A stretch of DNA of 64,000 nt from Methylobacterium aerolatum (GCF_022179085.1 NZ_BPQE01000013.1:62001-126000), one strand, 5' to 3'. Counted from the first letter of the stretch, positions 1 through 9,231 are shown. The notes: a model not told the origin generated them from the sequence alone. Numbers and translations: made by a program.

Positions 1-182
1 AAGACGAGGCGTTCCGTCCCCCGGCTCAGGGCCGTCCAAAGGGTCTCGACGACGACGTCGCCGGGGCCTGCGGGCGGCAGCGCCTCGTGCCGCAGCTCGG
101 CGCGGCCCGGGGCGGTGTACCAGAGGGCCGTCGTCCGGCTCCCCGCCCGTCCCGCCGTCTCGGACCCTTCAGGATGATGCAC
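1..182 (-). CDS. Zinc-type alcohol dehydrogenase-like protein, N-terminal part
   Basis: Only the first 60 codons lie in the window; the gene runs off the left edge. The reverse-strand reading from a GTG at 182 contains TTALWYTAPGRAELRHEAL, then PPAGPGDVVVETLWTALSRG and TERLV. This matches the N-terminal GroES-like part of the medium-chain dehydrogenase branch whose hallmark is a 'SRGTE' segment. There is no ATG in frame; GTG codons at 182 and 200 are the start candidates, so the start is uncertain. Its 5' end overlaps the divergent opgH start by a few bases, which is unusual and suggests one of the two starts is imperfectly placed. The reaction cannot be assigned from this fragment. Confidence 0.55.
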   Translation of the reverse strand, partial: MHHPEGSETAGRAGSRTTALWYTAPGRAELRHEALPPAGPGDVVVETLWTALSRGTERLV

Positions 183-1949
183 GTCGCCCGCCCGCCGCAC
201 AGGGTTCCGGAAATCGCTGAGAGCCTCCTTTCCACGACGCCCGCCGGCCTTCAATCGCTGGCGACGCTTCGTCGGCGCCGCAGGGCCTTCGCCCTGGTGA
301 ACGGCCTCAGCTTCGCGCTGCTCGTCGGCCTCCTCGGCGCCGTGCTCGGCGCGGACGGCTGGAGCGGGGTCGATCTCGCCCTGCTCGCCTGCGGCGTCCT
401 CATCCTGCCCTGGACCGTCATGGGGTTCTGGAACGCCGTGACAGGCCTCGCCCTGATCGCGAGGGGACCCGCCGGTCTCGCCGCCGCCGCACCCTTCGCG
501 GACGTGGCGGCAGACCCGATCCGCCTCGACACCGCCATCGTGATGCCCCTGCGCAACGAGGATCCGCGCCGGGCCCTCTCACGGCTCGCGCGGGTGAAGG
601 CGAGCCTCGACGCCACCGGCTGGGGGGAGCGCTTCGCCTATCATGTCCTGAGCGACAGCGACGATCCGGCCATCGCCGCCGCCGAGGAGCGGGCGGTGGC
701 GGAGTGGACCGCGCGGGAGCCCGGGGCCTCCGAGCGGATCGCCTACCGGCGCCGGGCGACCAACGCGGGCTACAAGGCGGGGAACCTCCAGGATTTCTGC
801 GCGCGGCACGGTGCCCGCTACGCATTGATGCTGCCCCTCGACGCCGACAGCGCGATGGAGGGGCCGCGGATCCTCGACCTCGTGCGGATGATGCAGGCCC
901 ATCCGAAACTCGGCATCCTCCAGAGCCTCGTCGTCGGCACCCCGGCGGCGAGCCCCTTCGCCCGGATCTTCCAGTTCGGGATGCGCCAGGGCATGAGGCC
1001 CTACACGATGGGGGCGGCGTGGTGGGCCGGCGAGTGCGGCCCCTTTTGGGGGCACAACGCCCTGGTGCGGATCGCCCCCTTCGCACACTCCTGCCGGTTG
1101 CCGACGCTGCCGCCGGGTCCTCTCGGCGGGCCGATCCTCTCCCATGACCAGATCGAGGCCGTGCTCATGCGCCGGGCCGGCTACGAGGTGCGGGTGCTGC
1201 CGACCGAGGGCGGGAGCTTCGAGGATAATCCGCCGACGCTCCTCGACCATGTGGAGCGCGAGGCGCGCTGGTGCCTCGGGAACCTGCAATACGTCAGGCT
1301 CCTCGCCATGCCGGGCCTCGCGCCGACCAGCCGGTTCCAGCTCGTGGCGGCGGTAATGATGTTTCTCACGGCGCCCGCCCTGACCCTCGCGCTAGCCCTG
1401 CTCCCCGTCGCGGCCCTCCAGGCGACCGACGCGTTCCCCGCCGGCCTCGCGGCGGGGCTCTACCTCGGCTGGCTCGCGGCCTCGATGGCGCCGAAGCTCG
1501 CGGGCTATGCCGAGATCCTCGCCTCCGAGCCCTCCGCGCGCCGCTACGGCGGCCGGGCGCGCTTCGCCCTCGGCGCCGCGGTCGAACTGGTGTTCTCGCT
1601 GCTCCTCTTCTCCGTGCTCTGCCTCTGGCTGACGGCGGCGATGGGCCGGAGCCTCGCGAACCGGCGCTCCGGCTGGAATCCGCAGGCCAGGGACGGGACG
1701 CGCATCCCCCTCGCCCTCGCCTGCCGCCGCCTCTGGATCGGGACGGCCTTCGGCCTCGCGGTGGGGCTCTCCACGCTGTGGGTGAGCCCCACCGCGTTCC
1801 TGTGGAGCCTACCGCTCCTGGCGGGCCCGCTCCTGTCCATCCCCCTCGCCGTGGCGACCAGCCTGCCCGCCCTCGGCCAGGCGATGGGCCGCAACGGCCT
1901 GTGCGCGATCCCCGAGGAACTGGCGCCCGGCCCCGGTGCGCGCGCATGA
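174..1949 (+). CDS. opgH: OpgH/MdoH-type glucan glucosyltransferase (copy 1)
   Basis: Membrane glycosyltransferase (GT2) of the OpgH family, which polymerises glucose from UDP-glucose into osmoregulated periplasmic glucans at the inner membrane. Two N-terminal hydrophobic segments precede the cytoplasmic catalytic domain. The DxD metal/UDP site is LPLDADSA (Asp223 and Asp225), followed by GPFWGHNALVR, the HDQIEA acid region and the RxxRW-like motif EREARWCLGN near residue 365. Several membrane helices follow to the C terminus. The product from ATG 174 is 591 aa, short for OpgH (commonly 650-850). No opgG lies beside it. The stop overlaps the bciA start (ATGA). A second, better-preserved paralogue is at 52723-54660. 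Confidence 0.85.
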   Translation: MMHVARPPHRVPEIAESLLSTTPAGLQSLATLRRRRRAFALVNGLSFALLVGLLGAVLGADGWSGVDLALLACGVLILPWTVMGFWNAVTGLALIARGPAGLAAAAPFADVAADPIRLDTAIVMPLRNEDPRRALSRLARVKASLDATGWGERFAYHVLSDSDDPAIAAAEERAVAEWTAREPGASERIAYRRRATNAGYKAGNLQDFCARHGARYALMLPLDADSAMEGPRILDLVRMMQAHPKLGILQSLVVGTPAASPFARIFQFGMRQGMRPYTMGAAWWAGECGPFWGHNALVRIAPFAHSCRLPTLPPGPLGGPILSHDQIEAVLMRRAGYEVRVLPTEGGSFEDNPPTLLDHVEREARWCLGNLQYVRLLAMPGLAPTSRFQLVAAVMMFLTAPALTLALALLPVAALQATDAFPAGLAAGLYLGWLAASMAPKLAGYAEILASEPSARRYGGRARFALGAAVELVFSLLLFSVLCLWLTAAMGRSLANRRSGWNPQARDGTRIPLALACRRLWIGTAFGLAVGLSTLWVSPTAFLWSLPLLAGPLLSIPLAVATSLPALGQAMGRNGLCAIPEELAPGPGARA

Positions 1950-2932
1950 CCACGGACCGGCCGCAGGATGGCACGCCGCGCCGCGTCCTCCTCGTGGGGG
2001 CGACGGGTACCATCGGCCGGGCGACGGTCCGGGCGCTGGCGGCGCGGGGGCACAGCGTGATCTGCCTTGTACGGCGGTCCTCCGGGTCTCCCCTCCCCGC
2101 CGTCGTGACCGAGCGGATCGTGGATCTTGCCGATCCGGCCTCCCTCGCCCGCGACGGCATCCGGGGGGAGACCTTCGACGCGCTGGTGTCGTGCCTCGCC
2201 TCGCGGACGGGGCTACCCGCCGATGCCTGGGCGGTGGATCACCGCGCGCAGGTGAACGTCCTCGCGGCGGGCCGGGCGGCCGGTATCCGGCAGGTGGTGC
2301 TCCTGTCCGCGATCTGCGTCCAGAGGCCGAGGCTGGCTTTCCAGCACGCCAAGCTCGCTTTCGAGGCGGAGGTGATCGCGTCGGGGCTCGCCTACTCGAT
2401 CGTCCGGCCCACGGCGTTCTTCAAGTCGCTCTCGGGGCAGATCGAGCGGGTGCGGCGGGGCAAGCCGTATCTGGTCTTCGGCGACGGAACGCTCACGGCC
2501 TGCAAGCCCATCAGCGACGACGACCTCGCCCGCTACCTCGTGGACTGCCTGGACAACGGGGCGCGGCGCAACCGGGTGCTGCCCATCGGCGGACCGGGCG
2601 AGGCCATCACCCCGAAGGCGCAGGGCGAACGGCTCTTCGCCCTGCTGGGCCGCGAGCCGCGCTTCCGGCACGTTCCGGTGGCCCTGCTGGACGGCATCGT
2701 CGCCGTCCTGGCGACCCTCGGGCGGTGGGTGCCCGGCTTGGCGGCCAAGGCCGAACTCGCCCGGATCGGTCGCTACTACGCGACCGAATCCATGCTGGTG
2801 CTCGATCCGGCGACGGGGCGGTACGACGCGCAGGCCACGCCCTCCACGGGGTCGGAGACCTTCGACGCCTACGTCGCCCGCGTCGTCCGGGGCGAGGCGA
2901 CGGTCGAGCGCGGCGACCACGCCGTGTTCTGA
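1946..2932 (+). CDS. bciA: Divinyl (proto)chlorophyllide a 8-vinyl-reductase
   Basis: NADPH-dependent reductase of the 8-vinyl group of divinyl (proto)chlorophyllide, a step of bacteriochlorophyll a synthesis. The 328-residue protein starts with a Rossmann motif VGATGTIGRATVRALAARGH near residue 16. It carries the family-typical stretches VSCLASRTG, QVVLLSAICVQ, FQHAKLAFEAE, SIVRPTAFFKSLSGQ, FGDGTLTACKPISDDDLA and IGRYYATESMLVLDP, close to BciA of photosynthetic alphaproteobacteria. The ATG overlaps the opgH stop codon, so translation is probably coupled although no functional link is known. No other photosynthesis gene lies in the window. Confidence is high for the family and good for the precise reaction. 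Confidence 0.88.
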   Translation: MTTDRPQDGTPRRVLLVGATGTIGRATVRALAARGHSVICLVRRSSGSPLPAVVTERIVDLADPASLARDGIRGETFDALVSCLASRTGLPADAWAVDHRAQVNVLAAGRAAGIRQVVLLSAICVQRPRLAFQHAKLAFEAEVIASGLAYSIVRPTAFFKSLSGQIERVRRGKPYLVFGDGTLTACKPISDDDLARYLVDCLDNGARRNRVLPIGGPGEAITPKAQGERLFALLGREPRFRHVPVALLDGIVAVLATLGRWVPGLAAKAELARIGRYYATESMLVLDPATGRYDAQATPSTGSETFDAYVARVVRGEATVERGDHAVF

Positions 2933-2989
2933 GAGCCTGACCGGACGTCCGGGCTCCCCGCACATCCCGCCCGGTCGCGGTGGCGCGTC

Positions 2990-3553
2990 TCAGCCCTTGG
3001 CCACTGCCACGATGCGGCGCGAGGCCATGCCGACCAGCACGAGCTTGTCGCCGACGAGGATGAAGCCGAGCGAATCGCCCGCCGGGGCGAGGCCCGCCAG
3101 TTCCGGCGGCGTCGGGTGCAGGAAGACCTGCTGCGGGACCGTGGTGCCGGGCTCGAGGGGGAAGCTCATCCGGGTCACGGGCCGGACATGGCGCCGCTCC
3201 GCCTGGGCCTTCAGGGCTTCGACTTGGCCCGGCGTGATGACGGGGCCGTCGCGGCCCTCGGCCGTCTCGCGCCTGCGGAGGTCGTCGAGGGTGGAGGAGA
3301 CGCCCGCCAGCACGTCGGGGGCCTTCGGGGCGACCGCAGCCCCGGTCGGCGCGGGGGATGGACCGGCATCCGGCGCCTCCTTCGGGCGGATCGGAATGGA
3401 GCGGATGGCCGGCGGCGCCGGGGCGGGATCCGGCATGGCCGTCTGCGCGCGGGACGGTGCCGGAACGGACCCTCCGCGCGGCCGGAACTGATAGGCCACC
3501 GCCCCCAATGCTGCGATTGCTGCGGCGATACTGACGATGAGCAGGAGGCGCAT
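2990..3553 (-). CDS. DUF1236-like membrane-anchored or secreted protein
   Basis: 187 residues. The N-terminal segment MRLLLIVSIAAAIAALGAVA is a signal anchor or signal peptide. A low-complexity Pro/Ala region (about residues 25-75) follows. The C-terminal domain reads VPQQVFLHPTPPEL, then GFILVGDKLVLVGMASRRIV, which resembles the DUF1236 ending (a 'VLVD..TRRIV.V' strand) common as repeats in Methylobacterium and Rhizobium envelope proteins. The function of DUF1236 is unknown. The start was set at ATG 3553 because the reading frame further upstream lacks protein-like composition and the signal begins here. It ends 58 bases from the convergent bciA stop. A periplasmic location is inferred. Confidence 0.7.
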   Translation of the reverse strand: MRLLLIVSIAAAIAALGAVAYQFRPRGGSVPAPSRAQTAMPDPAPAPPAIRSIPIRPKEAPDAGPSPAPTGAAVAPKAPDVLAGVSSTLDDLRRRETAEGRDGPVITPGQVEALKAQAERRHVRPVTRMSFPLEPGTTVPQQVFLHPTPPELAGLAPAGDSLGFILVGDKLVLVGMASRRIVAVAKG

Positions 3554-3627
3554 GCGCGAATCCGGGTCGAGGCGGGCCCGGTCGTCTAGCCCGGCGCCGC
3601 CGCCGCGGGTAGCCCGCGGGTGCCCGG

Positions 3628-4848
3628 TCAGGCCCGCGTGTCGTCGGTGCCGGGAGACGCGGCGAGGTCCCGCCCCGCCGGGACCGCCCGCGTGCAGGCC
3701 GCGAACAGGATGGCGACGGCGGCGGCGACGATGACGGAGGACAGGAGACCCGCGAGCGGCCCCGCCAGGGCCGAGCCCGCCACGTCCCCGAGGTTCATCG
3801 CTGCCATGTAGACCTGGAACTGCGTCGCGGAGGCCCGTCCCGCCCGGCTCGCCAGCAGCACTGTCGGCAGCAGGGCCACGTAGAGCAGGGCAGGGACGAC
3901 GCTGACGAGGCCCAGGATGACCGGTCCGGCGGCGGCCTCGAACCCGGCGGCGATCAGCCCCCCGGCGACGGCGAAGGTGAGGGCGCAGGCGGCGAGAAGG
4001 GCGCGCAACGCCCGGCCGGGCCCGATGCGGTCGACGGCGGCGCCGAGCCCCGCCGCGCCGAGGGTTCCGCCGAGAAGGGCGAGTCCCGCCTGGAGCCGGG
4101 AAAGGTCGCCCGCATCCCAGCCATGGACCTGCACCAGCGCCACGGCGAAGGGCACCTGGAAGAGGGCCAGCCCGAAATCGATGGCGAAGCACATCGCCAG
4201 GAGGAGGGCCGCGTCGCGATGTCGGAACGCGGCGAGCAACTCGCGCGCGAAGGCGACGGCCTCGCCGACCCGCCCACGGGCAGCAACGCGCGCCGCTGAC
4301 CCGCGCCGGAGGGCGAGAAGCCGGTCGCCGGGCTCCTCCCGCACCAGCAGGGCAGCCAGGGCCAGCGGCGTGGTGAGGAGGAGGAGCGCCCCCGAGGCGG
4401 CGGGCAGGCCACCCGCACCGAGGAGCCACGCGAAGACCGCCGTGCCCGCCGCGCTGCCGATCACGAAGCCCGCCCGCGTGCCGGCGCTCGTGCGCCCGAG
4501 CTCGTCCGCCGGCACGCTGCCGGCGATCATGCGGTCGGTCGCGGTGTCGGCCAGCGAGGCGGCGAGGCTGTGCAGGAACAGGACGGCGCTCACCGCGGTC
4601 AGGCCCGGGGCGGCGCCGAGCAGGAGCAGTCCGGCGAGGCAGACCTGCGCGCAGGCGAGCGACAGCACCAGCCAGTAGCGCCGGGGCCCCATGCGGGAGG
4701 GGGTCGCGCGGTCGATCACCGGTCCCCAGAGCAGGGGCTGCAACACCCAGGGCAGGCCGACCACCGCGAGGTGGCGGCCGATCTCCGCCGTCGTGGCGCC
4801 TGCGGCGGCGAAATGGTTGGCGAGCGCCGTCAGCGCGAAGCCCGCCAC
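3628..4848 (-). CDS. MFS transporter
   Basis: Major facilitator superfamily permease of about 12 helices, substrate unknown. From GTG 4848 the product is 406 aa. The same frame continues upstream without a stop and encodes SSRWRFALFTGLYLYQGL, which looks like the first half of helix 1, so the true protein probably starts 60-100 bases further upstream. No ATG or GTG is present in frame there, so a rare start codon or a sequence problem is possible. The loop motif GPVIDRATPSRMGPRRYW between early helices fits the MFS A-motif region. The arrangement resembles AmpG/RhtX-like permeases, but no substrate evidence is visible. It ends 75 bases upstream of the DUF1236-like gene on the same strand. Confidence 0.75.
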   Translation of the reverse strand: MAGFALTALANHFAAAGATTAEIGRHLAVVGLPWVLQPLLWGPVIDRATPSRMGPRRYWLVLSLACAQVCLAGLLLLGAAPGLTAVSAVLFLHSLAASLADTATDRMIAGSVPADELGRTSAGTRAGFVIGSAAGTAVFAWLLGAGGLPAASGALLLLTTPLALAALLVREEPGDRLLALRRGSAARVAARGRVGEAVAFARELLAAFRHRDAALLLAMCFAIDFGLALFQVPFAVALVQVHGWDAGDLSRLQAGLALLGGTLGAAGLGAAVDRIGPGRALRALLAACALTFAVAGGLIAAGFEAAAGPVILGLVSVVPALLYVALLPTVLLASRAGRASATQFQVYMAAMNLGDVAGSALAGPLAGLLSSVIVAAAVAILFAACTRAVPAGRDLAASPGTDDTRA

Positions 4849-5198
4849 GAGGCCCTGGTAGAGGTAGAGGCCGGTGAAGAGGGCGAACCGCCAGCGCGAC
4901 GACCTCAGGCTTGGCGGCCGGTGACGTAGCGTGTCGATGGGCGAGCCCTCCCCATGGCCCCGGGATGGGGCGTCCAGGCTTTAACGGGAGCTGAACGGCG
5001 CGGTTCAGGGCCGATTGCCGGGGGCGTCGTACGACGGAGGAACGGACGGCGAGCCCGACCGGATCCGGGCTCGTACGCCCCGCCGAGGCGGGATCGGATC
5101 CGACACGAAGCCGCGAGCCGCACGGCCCACCGGCATCCCGCCACGCCTCCACACGTTCGACACCCGGCGCAGCGATGCGCCCTGCCCCCGAGGACCCC

Positions 5199-5570
5199 AT
5201 GACCAAGACAGCCGCCCTGCTCGGTGCCACCGCCCTGCTCTTCGCCACCGCCGCCGTGGCGCAGCCGGCCCCGCCCCCGCCCGACGCTCCGCGCGGCGGT
5301 CCCGAGGCCGCTCCGCCCCCGCCGCCGCCCGGCGGTCGGCGAGCCGGTCCCGATGGCGGCCCGCCCCCTCCCCCCGGCGGTCCCCGGCGCGGACCGGACG
5401 GCCCGCCGCCGCCCCCGCCGCCGTCGAAGGCCGCGCATTTCCGGTTCGAGCGCGGCGACGCGCGCATCGACGTGAAATGCGCCGACGACGAATCGATGAA
5501 GACCTGCGCCGACCTCACCCTCCAGCTTCTCGACAAGCTGTCGACTCTTAAGCCGTCCGACGCGCGCTGA
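5199..5570 (+). CDS. Secreted proline-rich small protein
   Basis: 123 residues. The signal peptide MTKTAALLGATALLFATAAV ends in an AQ-type cleavage site near residue 22. Residues 25-75 are a proline/glycine-rich spacer of PPPPP and GGPRRGPDG blocks. The C terminus is a compact segment, FERGDARIDVKCADDESMKT followed by CADLTLQLLDKL, with two cysteines that could form a disulfide. I set the start at ATG 5199 because the signal peptide begins there; an in-frame ATG at 5175 gives an implausible leader. I do not recognise a family with a known function. A periplasmic or cell-envelope location is inferred from the signal peptide. Confidence 0.65.
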   Translation: MTKTAALLGATALLFATAAVAQPAPPPPDAPRGGPEAAPPPPPPGGRRAGPDGGPPPPPGGPRRGPDGPPPPPPPSKAAHFRFERGDARIDVKCADDESMKTCADLTLQLLDKLSTLKPSDAR

Positions 5571-5637
5571 CGCCGACCCTCGCGGGGACGCCACCAGGGC
5601 GCCCCCGCCCCCCCCTCGAACAGGCAGCATCATTCCC

Positions 5638-6063
5638 ATGACCGACACGCACCACGTCCGCGGCACCGTCTGGGCCGTCTTCGGCCACCGCTTGGCCATC
5701 GAGGGAGCCGACGGGCGCACCCTCGCCGATCTCGGCCCCAAGGGGGCGGAAGGCGTCTCCCTCGCGGTGGGAGACCGGGTCTCCGTCGAGGGCGAGCACA
5801 AGCCGACGGAGATCAAGGTGACCTCCATCACCGTCGGCGACGGCGCCGCCCGCGCCATCGCATGGCCGAAGCCGCACGAGCACGGGGACGCCGACCCGGC
5901 CGCCGCCCTCGCCACGGTGAAAGCCGAAGGCTACGCGATCGAGGGCGAGCCGACGCGCAGGCCGAAGCACTTCGAGATCATGGGATCCAAGGACGGCAGC
6001 ACCCACGAACTGCACGTCACCCTCGACGGGACCATCCGCAAGGTGAAGCCGGCGAAGGGCTGA
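5638..6063 (+). CDS. Hypothetical protein, PepSY-like C terminus
   Basis: 141 residues with no signal peptide visible. The N-terminal half (residues 5-65) is beta-rich, RGTVWAVFGHRLAIEGADGR then GDRVSVEGEHKPTEIKVTSI, suggesting an OB-like barrel. The C-terminal half (95-141) reads VKAEGYAIEGEPTRRPKHFE then HELHVTLDGTIRKVKP, which resembles a single PepSY-type 'interacts with a ligand or metal' repeat. Codon usage and GC match the neighbours. It stands 67 bases after the proline-rich secreted protein on the same strand, so the two could be co-transcribed. Function is not known; the fold suggestions are inference. Confidence 0.6.
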   Translation: MTDTHHVRGTVWAVFGHRLAIEGADGRTLADLGPKGAEGVSLAVGDRVSVEGEHKPTEIKVTSITVGDGAARAIAWPKPHEHGDADPAAALATVKAEGYAIEGEPTRRPKHFEIMGSKDGSTHELHVTLDGTIRKVKPAKG

Positions 6064-6074
6064 GGCCGCGCCGT

Positions 6075-6102
6075 CGACCCCGGAGCCCCGGCTCCCGGGT
6101 CG
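6075..6102. terminator. Convergent-gene hairpin, candidate terminator
   Basis: A 13-bp stem (6075-6087 with 6090-6102, one mismatch, 2-base loop) fills the gap between the stop of the hypothetical gene at 6063 and the stop of the convergent DUF2252 gene at 6120. No T-run follows, so it is either a GC-rich bidirectional terminator or a transcript-end stabiliser. Confidence 0.4.
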
Positions 6103-6119
6103 GCGAGACCGCCGGACCG

Positions 6120-7634
6120 TCAGAGGCAGGGATCGTCCGCCGCCTGGAGCCGGCCGGACTCGATGGCCTTCAGGAAGGTCGCGTGATCCTCCGCGTTCCG
6201 GTCCCCGTAGGCCGCCGCCCAGTCGGCGATCGCCTCGCGCAGGTCGGTGCGGCCCGCATGGCCGCAATAGCCTGCGATGGCCGCCGCATCCCCCGTGCGG
6301 GCATGGGCCTTGGCCAGCAACGCCCCGTAGGCATGGGAGAAGTACAGGAGCGATTGGCCGGTCATGCGGGCCACCGGGATCTCGCCCTTCATGTTCTTCA
6401 TCTGCCGCACGTAGAACGGCCGCCGGTCGATGGTCGTCCAGCCGAGCAAGGGGTCGCCCACGGCCTGGAGCAGGCGCTGACCGTAGATCACCCGCTCGCC
6501 TTGGTGGCTCGCATAGGGCTCGGGCATCCCGGGCAAGTAGGGGGCGTGGGCGGGGCGCACCGCCTCCTTCACCTGCAGGAAGAGGGCGTCGTGATCGGAG
6601 TTGCCGCAGAGCAGCGCGACGTAGGCCCGGGTGCCGACGCTGCCGACGCCGACCACACGGTGCGCCACGTCTACCACGTGGTACCGGCTCAGCATGAAGC
6701 GCCGCTCCCGCGGCAGCGTCTCGGCATAGCGCTCCAGGCCGGTGATGACGGCTTCCCGCGTGGCCTCGTCCACCCGCACGAGGATCGGCGGCTCCTCCTT
6801 GAAGCGCCAGCCGCCGTCCGTGCGGCGCTCGCCCACCCGGTCGAGCAGGCTCTGGTTGTTTTTCTTTCGCGCCTTCTCGACGGCCTTGTCCACGACGGCC
6901 CGCGAGCGCTCGTCGATCTCGGCCCCGGCGAAGGCGAGGTCGTCGGCCCGCGAGGCGCGCTGCCAGACGTCGAGCGACCCGCGGGGGGCGAGGTCGTCCA
7001 TGGTGAGCTGGTAGCCGGCCGCCGCGCTGAGCAACGCCTCCCGCCGGTCGGAGCGCGGCACCTCGGCGTCCCGTGCCGCCACCTCGATGCTGGCGCAGAG
7101 GCGCTTTAGGTCCCACTCCCAGGGCCCGACCGTGACCTCGTCGAAATCGTTCAGATCGAGCACCACGTCGCCCTGCGGCGAGCCGAATAGGCCGAAATTG
7201 GCGATGTGGGCGTCGCCGTTCATCACCACATCGATCACGCCGCGTGGTCCCTGGGCGAGGTCCCAGGCCATGACCTGGGCGGCGCCGCGCAGGAAGGCGA
7301 AGGGTGAGGAGGCCATCCGCGCCACCCGCAAGGGGATGAGGTGCGGTTGCCGCCCTTCGTGCGCGGCCTCGATCAGGGAGACCGGATCGGGCCGGTCCGG
7401 GCCGGACACCAGGTCGGCATGGGCCGCGTGGGCAATCCGCGACCGGAGCATCTTTCCGGCGGTGCGGCGGGTGTCCCAGGGCTCCACGCCGTTGCGCAGA
7501 TCGATGCGCGGGAAATCCGCCAGGGGCTCGAGGACGGCCTGCCCGGCAGCCTCCACCACCGCGTCCTTCCGGTCGTCCCGCGACGAGGAGGATTCCGGCC
7601 GCCCGTCCTCCGGGGAATGTCCTGACCGTTCCAT
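6120..7634 (-). CDS. DUF2252 family protein
   Basis: 504-residue soluble protein of the DUF2252 family. Members have a kinase-like (aminoglycoside phosphotransferase-like) fold, but no reaction is established. Seen in the sequence: NGDAHIANFGLFGSPQGDVV near residue 142, which resembles the HGDLHxxN catalytic loop of phosphotransferases, then LDLNDFDEVTVGPWEWDLKR, which resembles the metal-binding DFD segment. Further family stretches are FYVRQMKNMKGEI and YGALLAKAHARTGDAAAIAG. A GAGGA ribosome site precedes ATG 7634. The neighbour at 7805 is divergent. Prediction as a phosphotransferase is inference; the family call is secure. Confidence 0.8.
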   Translation of the reverse strand: MERSGHSPEDGRPESSSSRDDRKDAVVEAAGQAVLEPLADFPRIDLRNGVEPWDTRRTAGKMLRSRIAHAAHADLVSGPDRPDPVSLIEAAHEGRQPHLIPLRVARMASSPFAFLRGAAQVMAWDLAQGPRGVIDVVMNGDAHIANFGLFGSPQGDVVLDLNDFDEVTVGPWEWDLKRLCASIEVAARDAEVPRSDRREALLSAAAGYQLTMDDLAPRGSLDVWQRASRADDLAFAGAEIDERSRAVVDKAVEKARKKNNQSLLDRVGERRTDGGWRFKEEPPILVRVDEATREAVITGLERYAETLPRERRFMLSRYHVVDVAHRVVGVGSVGTRAYVALLCGNSDHDALFLQVKEAVRPAHAPYLPGMPEPYASHQGERVIYGQRLLQAVGDPLLGWTTIDRRPFYVRQMKNMKGEIPVARMTGQSLLYFSHAYGALLAKAHARTGDAAAIAGYCGHAGRTDLREAIADWAAAYGDRNAEDHATFLKAIESGRLQAADDPCL

Positions 7635-7804
7635 CGTCCTCGTCCGCTCGCAATGGTCAAGGTAACGCCGCGGGGCCGGATGAAAAGCGCGGGGCCGACG
7701 TTGGCCGGATACGCAGCCGGATTCCGGGGGTGCGGCGATCCCGATGGATAGGGAACCCGGTAGGACGAGGATCGTCTCTCCTGTATGAGGCTCGACCGGC
7801 GACG

Positions 7805-9154
7805 GTGCGACGGGAGGCGGCGATTTCGGACGACGGTTGGGCGACGGGCCTGGGTTTGCTGGCGGTCCTTGCCCTGGTTCTGGCGAACGGCTTCTTCGTG
7901 GCGGCCGAATTCGCCCTGGTCGCGGTCCGCCGGTCCCGCGTGGCCGAACTTGTGGTGGAGCGCAGGGCGAACGCCAAGGCGTTGCTCTCGGCCACCGACC
8001 GCCTCGACGCCCACCTCGCGGCGACGCAGCTCGGCATCACCATCTCGTCTCTGGCCCTCGGATGGGTCGGCGAGCCGGCGCTGGCCCACCTGATCGAGCC
8101 TGCCCTCGCATGGCTCCCGGGCCTCGTGTCGACGGCGGTCGCGCACACGGTGGCGGTGGTGCTTTCCTTCGTGGTCATCACCTCCCTGCACATCGTGCTC
8201 GGCGAGTTGGCCCCCAAGAGCCTCGCCCTCCAGCGCAGCGAGCGCACGGCCCTGGCCGTGATCCGGCCGCTCGGCCTGTTCCTGATCCTGTTCCGCCCGG
8301 CGATCTCGTTCCTCAACGGCCTCGGCAACGGCGTCCTGCGCCTGTGCGGGCTGCAGCCGGGCCACGGCGAGGGCAGCCAGTATTCCACCGCGGAATTGAA
8401 CCTGCTCGTGGAGGCGAGCCGGGAGGCCGGCCTCATCCGCGAGGCGCAGCAAGAGGCAGTCGAACGCATCTTCAAGCTCGGGGACCGGCGCGTCCGGGAG
8501 ATCATGACCCCGCGCCACGAGGTGGAATGGATCGACCTCGACGCGCCGCACGAGGAGATGCTGCGGGCGGTGCGCGCCTGCAGCCACGCCCACGTGGTCG
8601 TGAGCCGTGGCGGAATCGACGAACTCGTCGGGGTGCTGCGCAAGCAGGATCTGCTCGACCAGATCCTCGACGGCCTCGCGCCCGACATCGCCACCGCCAT
8701 GCGGGCGCCCAACGTCATCCACGAGGGCATGACGGTGCTGGCAGCACTCGAAAGCTTCCAGCGCAGCCCCCTCCAGCTCGCGGCCATCGTCGACGAGTAC
8801 GGCAGCCTGGAGGGCATCGTCACGCAGACGGACCTGCTGGAGGCCATCGCGGGCGACATCCCCGAGCCGGGCGAGGATCCCGCCGTGGTCGAGCGGGAGG
8901 ACGGCTCCCTGCTCATCGACGGCATGATGCCGGCCGAGGACGCCTTCGAGCGCCTCGCCTTCGCCGATCCGCCGGCGACGGACGACTTCACGACGCTGGC
9001 GGGCTTCATCATCTACCGGCTCGGGCGCATCCCGGCGGAGGGCGACGCCATCGCCGCGGAGCGCTGGCGGCTGGAGGTCGTGGACATGGACGGCCGGCGC
9101 ATCGACAAGGTGCTCGCCACCCCCCTGCCGGGGGCGCCCGCCGCGGCGGCATAG
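7805..9154 (+). CDS. CNNM/CBS-domain transporter (HlyC/CorC family)
   Basis: Integral membrane protein of the DUF21 (CNNM) family with a CBS pair and CorC/HlyC C-terminal domain. These proteins are usually linked to magnesium/cobalt homeostasis; older names call them hemolysins. Helices lie at about residues 15-35 (LLAVLALVLANGFFVAAEFA), 70-95 and 105-150. The CNNM signature TSLHIVLGELAPKSLALQRS follows. CBS domains with EIMTPRHEVEWIDLD and IVDEYGSLEGIVTQTDLLEA occupy about 190-330, and the CorC domain runs to the end. GTG 7805 was preferred over an upstream GTG at 7730 because homologues start close to the first helix; this start is uncertain. GGAAC-N16-CGTC at 7747-7771 resembles an EcfG stress promoter but is imperfect. 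Confidence 0.85.
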   Translation: MRREAAISDDGWATGLGLLAVLALVLANGFFVAAEFALVAVRRSRVAELVVERRANAKALLSATDRLDAHLAATQLGITISSLALGWVGEPALAHLIEPALAWLPGLVSTAVAHTVAVVLSFVVITSLHIVLGELAPKSLALQRSERTALAVIRPLGLFLILFRPAISFLNGLGNGVLRLCGLQPGHGEGSQYSTAELNLLVEASREAGLIREAQQEAVERIFKLGDRRVREIMTPRHEVEWIDLDAPHEEMLRAVRACSHAHVVVSRGGIDELVGVLRKQDLLDQILDGLAPDIATAMRAPNVIHEGMTVLAALESFQRSPLQLAAIVDEYGSLEGIVTQTDLLEAIAGDIPEPGEDPAVVEREDGSLLIDGMMPAEDAFERLAFADPPATDDFTTLAGFIIYRLGRIPAEGDAIAAERWRLEVVDMDGRRIDKVLATPLPGAPAAAA

Positions 9155-9231
9155 GCACCGTCCCTCGCCCGGCCGTCGATGCCGCTCGGCGCCCCCCCCG
9201 CGCGGGTGGGGAGCGACGCGATCCGGCTGTG

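Noticed and set aside
418-1289. Long open frames antisense to opgH
   Set aside because: They are Arg/Pro/Gly-rich shadows of a GC-rich gene with no domain similarity; the same holds for most long antisense frames in the window.
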